Source: Neobacillus sp. DY30
Lineage (GTDB): Bacteria > Bacillota > Bacilli > Bacillales > Cytobacillaceae
DNA: 64,000 nt
Direction: 5' to 3'
Assembly (NCBI RefSeq): GCF_030123065.1
Contig: NZ_CP126093.1
Coordinates: 1,926,001 to 1,990,000 of the forward strand
The notes under the pieces were generated by a model that searched no databases, was not told the origin of the DNA, and worked only from the letters and a program-made list of their open reading frames with translations. This document shows positions 44,432 to 53,394 of the stretch, piece after piece. Each line of letters opens with the position of its first letter. Position 1 is the first letter of the stretch. The translations under genes were made by a program, and so were the position numbers.

Positions 44432-45070
44432 ATGGACACTTCAGGATTTTTGGGCAGTTTTAACAAATTGCTCGAATGGATATCAAGATTAGCATTCTTA
44501 AATTTATTATGGATTTCATTTTCTCTTCTAGGTTTAATCATCTTTGGATTTTTTCCTGCAACGGTCGCGATGTTCGCAGTTGCTCGTAAATGGATGCTAG
44601 GTAATGATGAAATGTCTATTTTTAAGACTTTTTGGACTGTATATAAACGGGAATTTTTGAAGAGTAACTTACTTGGAGCGATTATTGTTGTCATTGGATT
44701 AATCTTATACATTGATCTACAGTTTGTTAAACACGCAGAGAATAGTTTCGCTTCTATTCTTTATATCCCATTTTTTATCATTACGCTGATTTTTATTTCG
44801 ATGCTTTTTTATATCATTCCGATTTTTGTCCATTATGATATGAAGCTAATTCAGGTATTGAAAAACTCGTTTTTTGTGATGATTATGAACCCGCTTTCCA
44901 CTTTTTATATGCTTATTGGCAGCTTTGGCATACTTTTTGTATTGTCCTATGCACCGCCGATTTGTCTATTGTATAGCGGTAATTTATTAGCACTATTTAT
45001 TATGAAACCTGCCGTCAATGCCTTTGAAAAAATCAATCAAAAATCACAGTTGTTCATCCAAGAACAATAA
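44432..45070 (+). CDS. yesL: YesL family membrane protein (DUF624)
   Basis: The 212-residue protein has about five membrane helices and the DUF624 pattern: LLWISFSLLGLIIFGFFPATVAMFAVARKW near 27-56. In B. subtilis yesL heads the rhamnogalacturonan gene group next to yesMN, and DUF624 genes commonly sit beside YesMN-regulated importers. Its biochemical function is unknown. The ATG follows AAGGAGG. It closes the RG-I locus; an imperfect terminator follows. Confidence 0.85.
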   Translation: MDTSGFLGSFNKLLEWISRLAFLNLLWISFSLLGLIIFGFFPATVAMFAVARKWMLGNDEMSIFKTFWTVYKREFLKSNLLGAIIVVIGLILYIDLQFVKHAENSFASILYIPFFIITLIFISMLFYIIPIFVHYDMKLIQVLKNSFFVMIMNPLSTFYMLIGSFGILFVLSYAPPICLLYSGNLLALFIMKPAVNAFEKINQKSQLFIQEQ

Positions 45071-45110
45071 ATAATTCCTTATTTTAGTTTGCTCCCCTCT
45101 ATATAAAAAA

Positions 45111-45146
45111 TAACCGCTGGGTTTATTTCCAGACGGTTTTTTTTAT
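45111..45146 (+). terminator. Imperfect terminator after yesL
   Basis: AACCG-TGG pairs with CCA-CGGTT around the loop at 45121-45128, followed by eight T. Confidence 0.7.
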
Positions 45147-45238
45147 GTAAAAATACACGATTATTTCCATCAATATTTATTGAAAAAAAATCAAAAATAA
45201 GAAGGCAAAAAAAATAATTTTGCAAGGGGGTAATTAAT

Positions 45239-46480
45239 TTGATAAAAAAGCCTTTAGGCTTATTGCTATCTGGGGTTTTAACGGTCGGTCTTGCTGCGTG
45301 TAATAACAATAATGACGCAGCAGATGAAGTACGTACAAGCAGGGCAGATCGAGACAATACATTTTTAACTGTTGGGAATAACAGAGATGATGGTATTGAC
45401 CATAATGGCCCACTAACCGAGGATTACACCAATAATGATAACAATGACCCGGATTGGGATCGTAATACGCGTAATGACGATAATCTAACCAATGTAAATA
45501 ACAATCGTACGAACAATCGATATCACCGTACACGAAATGTAAATAACAATCGTGATAACGATCGAAACACCAATATTACAAATGTAAATAACAACCGTAC
45601 GACAAATAACACGAATAATATCCGCTACAATCCTTTAAATCGTGGTCTTGACCCTGATTTAGTAAATGTAGGGAACAATAACAATAACAAAAATAATACA
45701 AACAACAATAACAACAATGATGCTTTGAATATATCTGCTGATCGAACAAATTTAGATAGTAACAGTTACCCTCATACGAAAGCGATTTTAATTCAACACG
45801 CTCAGTATAGGTATATTCCGTTCGGTTCAGTGCAATGGTTTCAATTTGGAGGCCAACAAGGAAGGACTCAACAGCAAGGACCGACAGGGCAAGCACCAAA
45901 TCAACAGCAAGGACCGACAGGGCAAGCACCAAATCAACAACAGAGTCCAACAGCGCCAGCACCTGCAGCACCGACACCTGCGCCAGCTCCAGCTGCACCA
46001 GCACCAAAAGCTGCTGCACCAGCACCAAAAGCTGCTGCACCAGCACCAAAAGCTGCAACACCAGCACCAAAAGCTGCAGCGCCAGCACCAGCAACTGGTA
46101 ACGTCAGTGCTTATGTTCAACAAGTTGTTGATCTAACGAATGAACAACGCGCTAAAAATGGTCTGCCCGCTTTAAAACATGATACACAACTAAGCGGAGT
46201 CGCACAAAAGAAATCACAAGATATGGCACAAAACAATTATTTTTCACATACAAGCCCAACATATGGTTCACCATTTGACATGATGAGGGACTTTGGCGTG
46301 TCTTATAGATCTGCTGGGGAAAATATCGCCCAAGGACAACGTACACCTCAAGAAGTTGTAAATGCATGGATGAACAGCCCAGGGCATAGACAGAACATTT
46401 TAAGCACTAACTTTACTCATATTGGAGTAGGGTACGAAAAGTCTGGTAACCATTGGACACAAATGTTTATTGGTAAATAA
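45239..46480 (+). CDS. Lipoprotein with Asn-rich and Ala-Pro-rich regions and C-terminal CAP domain (YkwD-like)
   Basis: The 413-residue protein has lipobox LAAC near 18-21. Then come an Asn-rich region (about 21-165, with NVNNNR repeats), a region with two copies of QQGPTGQAPN (about 213-235), an Ala/Pro region with five APKAA-type repeats (about 243-285), and a CAP/SCP domain (about 290-413: LTNEQRAKNGLPAL, YFSHTSP, GENIAQG, WMNSPGHRQNIL). CAP domains of spore formers are found in YkwD and in spore-associated SafA-like contexts. The start is TTG after AAGGGGG. It is unrelated to the flanking sugar loci. The low-complexity part could act as a wall-spanning linker. Confidence 0.88.
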   Translation: MIKKPLGLLLSGVLTVGLAACNNNNDAADEVRTSRADRDNTFLTVGNNRDDGIDHNGPLTEDYTNNDNNDPDWDRNTRNDDNLTNVNNNRTNNRYHRTRNVNNNRDNDRNTNITNVNNNRTTNNTNNIRYNPLNRGLDPDLVNVGNNNNNKNNTNNNNNNDALNISADRTNLDSNSYPHTKAILIQHAQYRYIPFGSVQWFQFGGQQGRTQQQGPTGQAPNQQQGPTGQAPNQQQSPTAPAPAAPTPAPAPAAPAPKAAAPAPKAAAPAPKAATPAPKAAAPAPATGNVSAYVQQVVDLTNEQRAKNGLPALKHDTQLSGVAQKKSQDMAQNNYFSHTSPTYGSPFDMMRDFGVSYRSAGENIAQGQRTPQEVVNAWMNSPGHRQNILSTNFTHIGVGYEKSGNHWTQMFIGK

Positions 46481-46489
46481 TTTCGGCAC

Positions 46490-46523
46490 AAGAAAGGAAT
46501 CCAATACGGGTTCCTTTCTTCTT
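46490..46523 (+). terminator. Terminator after the CAP lipoprotein gene
   Basis: AAGAAAGGAA (46490-46499) pairs with TTCCTTTCTT (46511-46520); the T-run is interrupted. Confidence 0.7.
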
Positions 46524-46670
46524 AGTAATAGATATATACAGGCTATATTCTCATCATTATTTGGAATTTAGCTCGGAGAATGAGAAGAGTTCAAAACGCG
46601 GAATATAATAGAGGGTTGAAATTCAAGCCCAAGTGTCTCAAAAAAGTGCTATTAATGGGGGGATTTACGA

Positions 46671-47039
46671 ATGCAAACAAGCCAACATTCAATTACTCAT
46701 ATTCAACAATGCCGTCAGTTAGCACAACAGTTAATTCAACAAACACAAATGGCAAACCAGCAATATCAACAAATGCTTCAAAATGAACAGCATAATGCAC
46801 AGGTACTTGAACAGATGATCCAGAAAGAACGGTTGGCGGTTCAAACCATTCAACAAAGCCTCCAGGGACACGAATTGGCCATTCAGAGATGTCAGGAAGT
46901 TATTGCTCAATGTAATCAACTGGAACGGGAACTGTCAGGTCAGGCAGGTACAGTTGGATTTCAACATCAACCGTTTGTAAATCCAGCCTTCCAATCACAT
47001 CCAATGCAAAGCTTCCAAAACCAGACATTCCGTCAATAG
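46671..47039 (+). CDS. Small Gln-rich coiled-coil protein
   Basis: The 122-residue hydrophilic protein has about a quarter Gln. The region 8-90 is predicted by pattern to be helical or coiled-coil (QQLIQQTQMANQQYQQML), followed by a Phe/Pro/Gln-rich tail (QHQPFVNPAFQSHP). There is no signal peptide or membrane segment, and I do not recognise the family. Gln-rich small proteins in Bacillus are often spore-coat-associated, which is speculation here. The ATG follows GGGGGGA, and a terminator follows. Confidence 0.75.
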   Translation: MQTSQHSITHIQQCRQLAQQLIQQTQMANQQYQQMLQNEQHNAQVLEQMIQKERLAVQTIQQSLQGHELAIQRCQEVIAQCNQLERELSGQAGTVGFQHQPFVNPAFQSHPMQSFQNQTFRQ

Positions 47040-47049
47040 CTAAAAGAAG

Positions 47050-47072
47050 AAGCACGCTTAGGCGTGCTTTTT
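47050..47072 (+). terminator. Terminator after the Gln-rich gene
   Basis: AGCACGC and GCGTGCT form a stem with a TTAG loop, followed by five T. Confidence 0.9.
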
Positions 47073-47176
47073 CCCTGAAAACAATAAAAAACCCAACACC
47101 ATATAAAATAGCCCGATATTCAAGCCTAAAAATAAATGGTAGGATCGAGTAATGAATTTAAAGAAGGTGAAAGGGT

Positions 47177-48436
47177 ATGTTGTTTAGAGGATTAAAGACT
47201 AAAAAGGATGTAATTGTAGATAGATCTATAAGTCCTAGTTTATTAGCTTTGTACGTGGATACGTTAGTTATGGCGATTGGTTTTTATATGCTGGTTCCAA
47301 TATTAAGTGTTTATTTTATTAATCATTTAGGAATGAGCACGGCTTTAGCCGGCTCAATCATTGCAGTCAGTGGTTTGGCTCAAAATGGGTTGCGTTTTTT
47401 TTGTGGAATTGCCGCGGACCGGATTGGTTACAAAGAAACGATTATGTTAGGTGTAGGGGTTCGAATTGTAGGGTTTACTTTATATGGTATTGTCGACCAT
47501 CCTGCAGGATATGCAGTGGCAGCATTTATTTCAGGTATGGGAGGAGCAATCTTTCACCCTGCAAGTTTCGGTGCTTATGCCAGAACAGCAAGTGAAGAGA
47601 TGAAAACAAGAATATTCAGCATTCGTGAAACACTAAGCAATGTTGGGTTTATATTGGGCCCAGTTATTGGCATGTTACTCCTACGATTAGATTTTTCTTA
47701 TGTCTGTTTTTCTTCTGCTTTTATGTTTGCATTAGCTTTCTTATTGTCCTGGATTCTCCTGCCCAAAATGGAAGGGGAAAGATCAAAATTACAAAAGCTG
47801 TTTCCAATCGTTAAAAAAATATGTAAGGATAAAAGCTTTCTAGGATTTTGTCTTTTAATCATCGGTGTATGGGCGTTAAACGTCCAGCTCTATCTTTCCG
47901 TACCTGTCAGGGCGAAAGTATTACATGAAAATGTCGACAGCGTGTCCTTTCTATATATGGCTGGGGCTGTTTTTATGGTGCTGCTGCAAATTCCATTGTT
48001 GCGGATTCTATCGACTAAACTACATCAACTTCATATTATGGCTTTAGGCACTTTCATACTTGGACTGAGCATGTTGATATTTAGTATTACTGGAGGATTG
48101 TGGTCGATGCTTGGAACAGTATTAATTTTCACACTTGGACAAATGTTGGTGGTACCTACTATGAATTTCTTAATCTCCAATTACTCTGATTCTCACTCAT
48201 TTGCAACCTATTTTGGATTTACAGGCTGGAGTTTTGCCTTAGGCGGATTCCTAGGCAATACGGGCGGAGGATATCTTCATGATCTGGCTATAAACAGTGA
48301 GTATTCTTTAGTGCCGTGGATTACATTATTTTTATTTGGAAGCTTTATTTCCATTATTTTTTATAGGAAAGGTAATGCAAGATTACATGGGAAATTGGAA
48401 GTTGAAAGTAAAACAGTAATTGAAAATGAGGGTTAA
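47177..48436 (+). CDS. MFS transporter (MdtH-like efflux type)
   Basis: The 419-residue protein has twelve membrane segments. The loop 2-3 motif reads GIAADRIGYKETIMLG (about 76-91), matching the MFS motif GxxxDRxGxxxxxxxG, and a FSIRETLSNVGFILGPVIG stretch near 155-173 is an antiporter-type motif C. This suggests proton-driven drug or metabolite efflux. The ATG follows AAGGTGAAAGG. It stands alone, with no regulator gene adjacent. Confidence 0.88.
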   Translation: MLFRGLKTKKDVIVDRSISPSLLALYVDTLVMAIGFYMLVPILSVYFINHLGMSTALAGSIIAVSGLAQNGLRFFCGIAADRIGYKETIMLGVGVRIVGFTLYGIVDHPAGYAVAAFISGMGGAIFHPASFGAYARTASEEMKTRIFSIRETLSNVGFILGPVIGMLLLRLDFSYVCFSSAFMFALAFLLSWILLPKMEGERSKLQKLFPIVKKICKDKSFLGFCLLIIGVWALNVQLYLSVPVRAKVLHENVDSVSFLYMAGAVFMVLLQIPLLRILSTKLHQLHIMALGTFILGLSMLIFSITGGLWSMLGTVLIFTLGQMLVVPTMNFLISNYSDSHSFATYFGFTGWSFALGGFLGNTGGGYLHDLAINSEYSLVPWITLFLFGSFISIIFYRKGNARLHGKLEVESKTVIENEG

Positions 48437-48586
48437 ATATTTATACCTAAAAAAAACCCATGGTCAGCTAAAATGTATCCGAAGTACATATTATTCTGCA
48501 ATGATAAAATGACATCATTAGGAATATGAAAGTGTCTGGATTTATAAGTCTGAAATTTTAGAAAACAATTATCAAAGGAGGTTAAA

Positions 48587-48598
48587 ATGCAGATTTAA
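48587..48598 (+). other. Minimal three-codon ORF with perfect ribosome site
   Basis: AAAGGAGG (48574-48581) is followed five bases later by ATG CAG ATT TAA. This start-stop unit precedes the permease gene by 35 bp. It may be a leader or stalling ORF, or the remnant of a start region. Confidence 0.35.
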
Positions 48599-48633
48599 GA
48601 TCAAAGCAAAAAGGTCCGAGGAGGTAGAGATAG

Positions 48634-49605
48634 ATGAAAAGTACGCTTGTACAGCAAAATTTAAGTACTGAACAAAACATCACAATAAAAGAGAAATCTC
48701 GTATTAGGAAAACGCTCAGCAGTCTTAACAAATATAAAGCACTCTATATTATATCGATCCCAGGAATCTTATATTTTCTAATTTTTAAATATGTACCTCT
48801 AATGGGATCAGTTATTGCTTTCAAGGATTACAATATTTTCGCTGGAATTTGGGATAGCACATGGGTAGGCCTCAAGCATTTTCATGCATTGTTTGAAAAT
48901 CCTGATTCCATTAGAGTCTTAAAGAACACCCTGTTATTAAGTTTTTATGATATATTAATTTTTCCCGCACCTCTGATTTTAGCACTTTTATTAAATGAAT
49001 TGAGATTGGTCCTATATAAAAGATTCATACAAACAATTGTCTATATGCCGCATTTCCTTTCCTGGGTTATTATCAGCGGTTTGTTTATTGGAATTCTTTC
49101 TCCGACTACAGGTATTGTGAATAAATTAATTGAATGGTTAGGTCATGAATCAATCTATTTTATGGGTTCTGAAGATTTTATCAGGCCAATACTTGTGCTC
49201 ACTTATCTTTGGCAGAGTGTGGGCTGGGGAACCATTATTTACTTGGCTGCCCTTGCTGGAGTCAATCCGGAACTCTATGAAGCAGCAAAAGTCGACGGAG
49301 CCAATAGATTGCAGCAAATATTGAATGTAACACTTCCAGCGATACTACCAACGTTCAGTATTTTATTCCTTCTCCATATCGGCCATTTTCTAGACTTTGG
49401 TTTTGAAAGGGTTTACGTATTCTTAAATCCATTAAACCAGGCCAATGGAGATATTCTAGATACTTATATTTACGAGGTAGGTTTACGGAATGCGCAATAC
49501 AGTTTTACGACTGCGATAGGACTCTTTAAATCAGTTGTCGGACTTGTGCTCCTTGTCTTGGCAAACTTTGTAAGCAAAAAAGCGTCCGGAAATAGTTTGT
49601 ATTAG
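48634..49605 (+). CDS. Polyuronate ABC transporter permease, LplB/AlgM1 type
   Basis: The 323-residue protein has six membrane helices, the LplB hallmark LYFLIFKYVPLMGSVIAFKDYN near 49-70 and the EAA loop EAAKVDGANRLQQILNVTLP near 225-244. Members of this subgroup include the Sphingomonas alginate importer AlgM1 and the Bacillus LplB/YtcP relatives. With the next two genes it forms a complete importer except for the ATPase. The context of alginate-type lyases downstream suggests alginate oligosaccharides. The ATG follows GAGGAGGTAGAG. Confidence 0.88.
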   Translation: MKSTLVQQNLSTEQNITIKEKSRIRKTLSSLNKYKALYIISIPGILYFLIFKYVPLMGSVIAFKDYNIFAGIWDSTWVGLKHFHALFENPDSIRVLKNTLLLSFYDILIFPAPLILALLLNELRLVLYKRFIQTIVYMPHFLSWVIISGLFIGILSPTTGIVNKLIEWLGHESIYFMGSEDFIRPILVLTYLWQSVGWGTIIYLAALAGVNPELYEAAKVDGANRLQQILNVTLPAILPTFSILFLLHIGHFLDFGFERVYVFLNPLNQANGDILDTYIYEVGLRNAQYSFTTAIGLFKSVVGLVLLVLANFVSKKASGNSLY

Positions 49606-49616
49606 GAGGGGATAGG

Positions 49617-50495
49617 ATGAAATATAGTACAAGTTTAAGATCTAAAATATTCGATATTTGTAATGTATTATTTTTAGCTTCACTTGCGCTGACGATGCTG
49701 CTCCCTTTAATATCCGTATTTGCGAAATCATTCAGCGGCTCGAATGCGATAGCAAAGGGCGAGGTCTTCTTTTGGCCAGTAGAATTCACCTTGATTAATT
49801 ATGAATACGTTTTCCACGACGCCTCCATATGGCGGGCATTTCTAGTTTCACTGGTTATTACTGTCGGCGGGACCTTTATTAACTTATTGGCAACAACATC
49901 GCTTGCTTACCCATTGTCAAGACCAGAATACAAAGGGAAAAAGGTTATCTTATTCATGGTGTTATTTACAATGATTTTTTCAGCTCCATTGATACCCTCT
50001 TATTTAGTAGTCAAAAACTTTGGAATGGTAGATACATTATGGGCGTTAATTATCCCAAGTATGATTAGTGCATTTAACTTCTTTGTCATGAGATCCTTCT
50101 TTTTAAATATACCGAGTACATTAATAGATGCTGCCAGAATTGATGGTCTCGGCGAACTGGGAATCTTATTTCGTATCGTATTACCACTGTCAAAGCCTGT
50201 CTTAGCAACAATAGGAATATTTTATGGAGTGAGTCATTGGAATAGCTATCAAACTGCCTTATACTACTTAAATGATCCGAAATTGTATCCGCTGCAGGTC
50301 AAGTTGAGACAAATGATTGTGAATGATGAATTATCCGTTGAATCGAATTCCGTATATTCAACAATCGCCTTAAATTCACCGGAAGGAATTCAAATGGCGA
50401 CAGTAGTAATCGCCACACTGCCAATTTTACTACTGTATCCTTTTTTACAGAAGCATTTTGTTAAAGGGACGATGATTGGGTCTATTAAAGAGTAA
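49617..50495 (+). CDS. Polyuronate ABC transporter permease, LplC/AlgM2 type
   Basis: The 292-residue protein has six membrane segments, PLSRPEYKGKKVILFMVLFTMIF near 100-122 and an EAA-like loop DAARIDGLGELGILFRIVLPLSKP near 171-194, typical of LplC/YtcP proteins. It starts 11 bp after the LplB-type gene with TAGGAGGGG as ribosome site. It forms the channel heterodimer. Confidence 0.9.
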   Translation: MKYSTSLRSKIFDICNVLFLASLALTMLLPLISVFAKSFSGSNAIAKGEVFFWPVEFTLINYEYVFHDASIWRAFLVSLVITVGGTFINLLATTSLAYPLSRPEYKGKKVILFMVLFTMIFSAPLIPSYLVVKNFGMVDTLWALIIPSMISAFNFFVMRSFFLNIPSTLIDAARIDGLGELGILFRIVLPLSKPVLATIGIFYGVSHWNSYQTALYYLNDPKLYPLQVKLRQMIVNDELSVESNSVYSTIALNSPEGIQMATVVIATLPILLLYPFLQKHFVKGTMIGSIKE

Positions 50496-50575
50496 ATATA
50501 AAAAAAAGACAAGTGGACTTAAAAAAATCCCATAGTTGATAGTTTCATTGACAGAATATAATTAATTCAAGTAAA

Positions 50576-50589
50576 TGAAAACGTTTGCT
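50576..50589. promoter_or_regulatory. Weak cre- or LacI-like site before the binding-protein gene
   Basis: TGAAAACGTTTGCT has the central AACGTT of LacI/CcpA-type sites but two deviations from the cre consensus. It lies 24 bp before the start codon. Confidence 0.35.
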
Positions 50590-50613
50590 TAATGAATTAG
50601 GGGGGAACGAACT

Positions 50614-52203
50614 ATGAAAGAGGTAAAAAGACTATTTACAATTTTAGCAGTAGCACTTTTTTCGCTCATTTTACTAGTAGGATGTCAAAGTGAAAAAACA
50701 TCCAAAAAGACAGAAAACACTAAAGAAACAGAAGAGGAATCAAAGGAACCATTGAAATTCTCCATTTCTATGAGGACGCTGGCTTTTACACATGTAGAAA
50801 ATTCTCCTAATATTAACGAGGATGAATATGTAAAAGAGCTCGAAAAGTTAACGAACACTGATTTGGATATTCGTCTGATGCCTCATAATGAATATTCCAC
50901 CAAAATGGATTTAATGTTTGCTTCAGGAGATATACCGGATGTTGTTCAGACGTCAGCCGGGTATGGTGAAGGAAGTGGACAAACGTTACAGCAAGCAGTT
51001 GAGGCAGGGGTGTTCCTTCCACTTGATGATTTAATTGAAAAGTATGGGCCAAATTTGAAAAAGCATATTCCAAAAGCTGCCTGGGAGAAACAAAGATATA
51101 AGGATGGAAATATCTATTCAATTCCAGAGTTCCTATCAAATCCTTCGCGGAGAGCAACTTATATCCGTAAAGATTTGCTTGACAAGGCAGGATTGGAAGT
51201 TCCAAAAACAGTTGAAGAAACGTTAAATGTATTACGTGAATTTAAGAAAATGGGTGTAGCACAACCGTTTGGCGGACGAGCAGATTTCAAATATGCAGAT
51301 ACTTTCTTTGGATCTTTTGACGTTTTCCCATACAGCAGCATGTGGGAGCTAGATAAGGATGGGAAACCTGTACCGAAATTCTTTGATTCAAAGAACATGG
51401 AGGCAGCCCTTAAAACATATAAAACCATGTATGATGAAGGTTTACTTCATAAAGAGTTTTTAACCATCGATTCAAAGCAGTATAAAAACGAAGCAATCAC
51501 TGGGAACATTGGTATGTGGTCGATGAATGCCAACGAATTATTACAATGGGAGCAGCAATTAAAGGAAAATGTACCGGATGCTGAAATCGCAATTGTTCCT
51601 TCTCCGGTTGGTCCAGATGGTAAAGGTGGATATTATCTATATGGTGATGTTACCCGTGCTTATGCAATCAATAAAGAGACAAAAAATCCAGAGAGAATTA
51701 TCAAATTCTTTGATTGGATGTTATCTGATGAAGCAGCAAAGTACTTCACTTACGGAATTGAAGGAAAAGACTACACAATGGAAAATGGAAAAATCAATTA
51801 TAAGACTCCTGTAAGCGTGGATGAAGTGAACATTGAGCGTTATCGTACTGCCTTCTTATGGATGGTCCAGGACACAACTTATATTAAAGGTTTACTTAAA
51901 TTGACACCAGAGGGACAGGAACTGATTAATGTTTACGATACTATTCTTGCAAAAGAGGGCCGTGATGGGATAAATTTCGACCCGCCATTAACGGCGTTGG
52001 ATACATTGCCTGATTTGCAGCCAGGTTCAGATACTCCGCCAAAATTGCTGATGGGACATATGGCCAAGATGATTACTGGTGCTGAACCAATCAGTGATTG
52101 GCCAAAGGTAGTTGAAGAGTGGAAGGAAAGAGGCGGTAATAAGATATTAGAAGAAGCTGCGGATAGATATAAAAAGAAAGAATTTACTGAGTCAAGAAGA
52201 TAA
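50614..52203 (+). CDS. Polyuronate-binding lipoprotein, LplA/AlgQ type
   Basis: The 529-residue lipoprotein has lipobox LVGC near 20-23 and a Lys/Glu/Thr-rich linker (to about 47). The large SBP body with FASGDIPDVVQTSAGYG near 104-120 and NPSRRATYIRKDLLDKAG near 176-193 is typical of LplA/AlgQ proteins (about 500-560 residues, larger than ordinary SBPs). It would deliver uronate oligosaccharides to the two preceding permeases. It is followed by a terminator and then its probable two-component system. Confidence 0.88.
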   Translation: MKEVKRLFTILAVALFSLILLVGCQSEKTSKKTENTKETEEESKEPLKFSISMRTLAFTHVENSPNINEDEYVKELEKLTNTDLDIRLMPHNEYSTKMDLMFASGDIPDVVQTSAGYGEGSGQTLQQAVEAGVFLPLDDLIEKYGPNLKKHIPKAAWEKQRYKDGNIYSIPEFLSNPSRRATYIRKDLLDKAGLEVPKTVEETLNVLREFKKMGVAQPFGGRADFKYADTFFGSFDVFPYSSMWELDKDGKPVPKFFDSKNMEAALKTYKTMYDEGLLHKEFLTIDSKQYKNEAITGNIGMWSMNANELLQWEQQLKENVPDAEIAIVPSPVGPDGKGGYYLYGDVTRAYAINKETKNPERIIKFFDWMLSDEAAKYFTYGIEGKDYTMENGKINYKTPVSVDEVNIERYRTAFLWMVQDTTYIKGLLKLTPEGQELINVYDTILAKEGRDGINFDPPLTALDTLPDLQPGSDTPPKLLMGHMAKMITGAEPISDWPKVVEEWKERGGNKILEEAADRYKKKEFTESRR

Positions 52204-52211
52204 TAAAAGAT

Positions 52212-52247
52212 TAGGCTGTCCTAAGCACCACCTTGGGACAGCTTTCT
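52212..52247 (+). terminator. Terminator after the LplA/AlgQ-type gene
   Basis: GGCTGTCC-AAG pairs with CTT-GGACAGC around a CACCAC-type loop, followed by TTTCTT. Confidence 0.85.
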
Positions 52248-52353
52248 TGCATTGGTAATGTCAAACAAACATTTCTTCGTTTTTCGAAATGTTTTTATAT
52301 TGTTAAAGATTGTATAATAGTTTTAATATTTAAAAAAAGGGGTGCATCCATTC

Positions 52354-53394
52354 ATGAAAATATTAATTATTGAAGATGAATTCATAATACGGAAAGCATT
52401 ACGCCATCTCTTAGAGCATTTGGAACTGGAAGGAGTATTCATTCATGAAATTATGGAAGCAGAGGACGGTGTCGATGCGGAAAATCTATTACAGCAGGAA
52501 AAGTTTGATATAGTCTTTACGGACATTAATATGCCTGAAATGGATGGGCTTTCTTTACTTGAAAAATCTGCCAAATATAATCCGGCTGCACAATGGGTCA
52601 TTTTATCAGGATATGATTCTTTCAAATTTGCACAGCGGGCCATCTTATATGGTGCAAAAGACTATCTTTTGAAACCGATTACAAAGGAGAAGTTGAGCGA
52701 CACGATGCTCCGCTTAGCAGAAAACATTAAAAAAGAGCAAAATGATTTTATTGATATAAAAGAAATAGAATGGATGTTAGTAGAGCTTGAATCTTCCATT
52801 TGGGTTTTAGATGAGAATATTGTGATGGAAACCATCCTGAAATGGACTGAAAAAATGGAGAAAAAACAATTAAAACTATCTTACTATCAAAATGTCATGA
52901 ACCATCTATTAAAAACGTTGGTGGACCGGATTAACCAAAAAGGCAGCATCAGTCTGGACGCTCCACTTTGCTTCAGTGGAGAGAATATGAATCAAATAAC
53001 TCGTGAATTTCAGGATATTTGTATAGATATGATTAATAAGACAAGATCCCAAAGGAAGGGGAAAATCATTGATCCGATTGAGGCAGCGAAGGATTATATG
53101 CTCAAAAATGTCTGTGCCAAAATAAACTTAGACGATGTCGCACAAAAACTAGGTCTCAACAGTTCTTATTTTAGTCAGCTATTTAAAAGAGAAACCGGCC
53201 AGACTTTTGTCGAATATCGGATAAATTTAAGAATGGAAACGGCGAAAAAGCTTCTCGAAAGAAGCGATTTGAGGATTATTGATATTTCGAGTGAAATTGG
53301 CTATGATGATGCACCACATTTTGCAAAGACTTTCAAAAAATATACCGGTATTTCTCCAAAAGAATATCGTCAGTCATTAGGGATTGACGTATGA
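52354..53394 (+). CDS. AraC-type response regulator, YesN family (second system)
   Basis: The 346-residue regulator has a receiver domain with Asp57 (VFTDINMPEMDG), a short linker and an AraC double helix-turn-helix (about 240-342, ending GISPKEYRQS). It is shorter than the first YesN protein because the central region is reduced. I chose ATG 52354, nine bases after AAAGGGGTG; the in-frame GTG at 52342 overlaps that site. A TATAAT at about 52313-52318 is the probable -10 box. It likely controls the polyuronate importer and lyase genes. Confidence 0.93.
   Translation: MKILIIEDEFIIRKALRHLLEHLELEGVFIHEIMEAEDGVDAENLLQQEKFDIVFTDINMPEMDGLSLLEKSAKYNPAAQWVILSGYDSFKFAQRAILYGAKDYLLKPITKEKLSDTMLRLAENIKKEQNDFIDIKEIEWMLVELESSIWVLDENIVMETILKWTEKMEKKQLKLSYYQNVMNHLLKTLVDRINQKGSISLDAPLCFSGENMNQITREFQDICIDMINKTRSQRKGKIIDPIEAAKDYMLKNVCAKINLDDVAQKLGLNSSYFSQLFKRETGQTFVEYRINLRMETAKKLLERSDLRIIDISSEIGYDDAPHFAKTFKKYTGISPKEYRQSLGIDV

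Noticed and set aside
45576..46123. Long open frames on both strands opposite the CAP lipoprotein gene
   Set aside because: They arise from the repetitive GCA/CCA and AAT-rich codons of the real gene and lack ribosome sites; the translations are Leu-, Cys- or Thr-rich low-complexity sequence.
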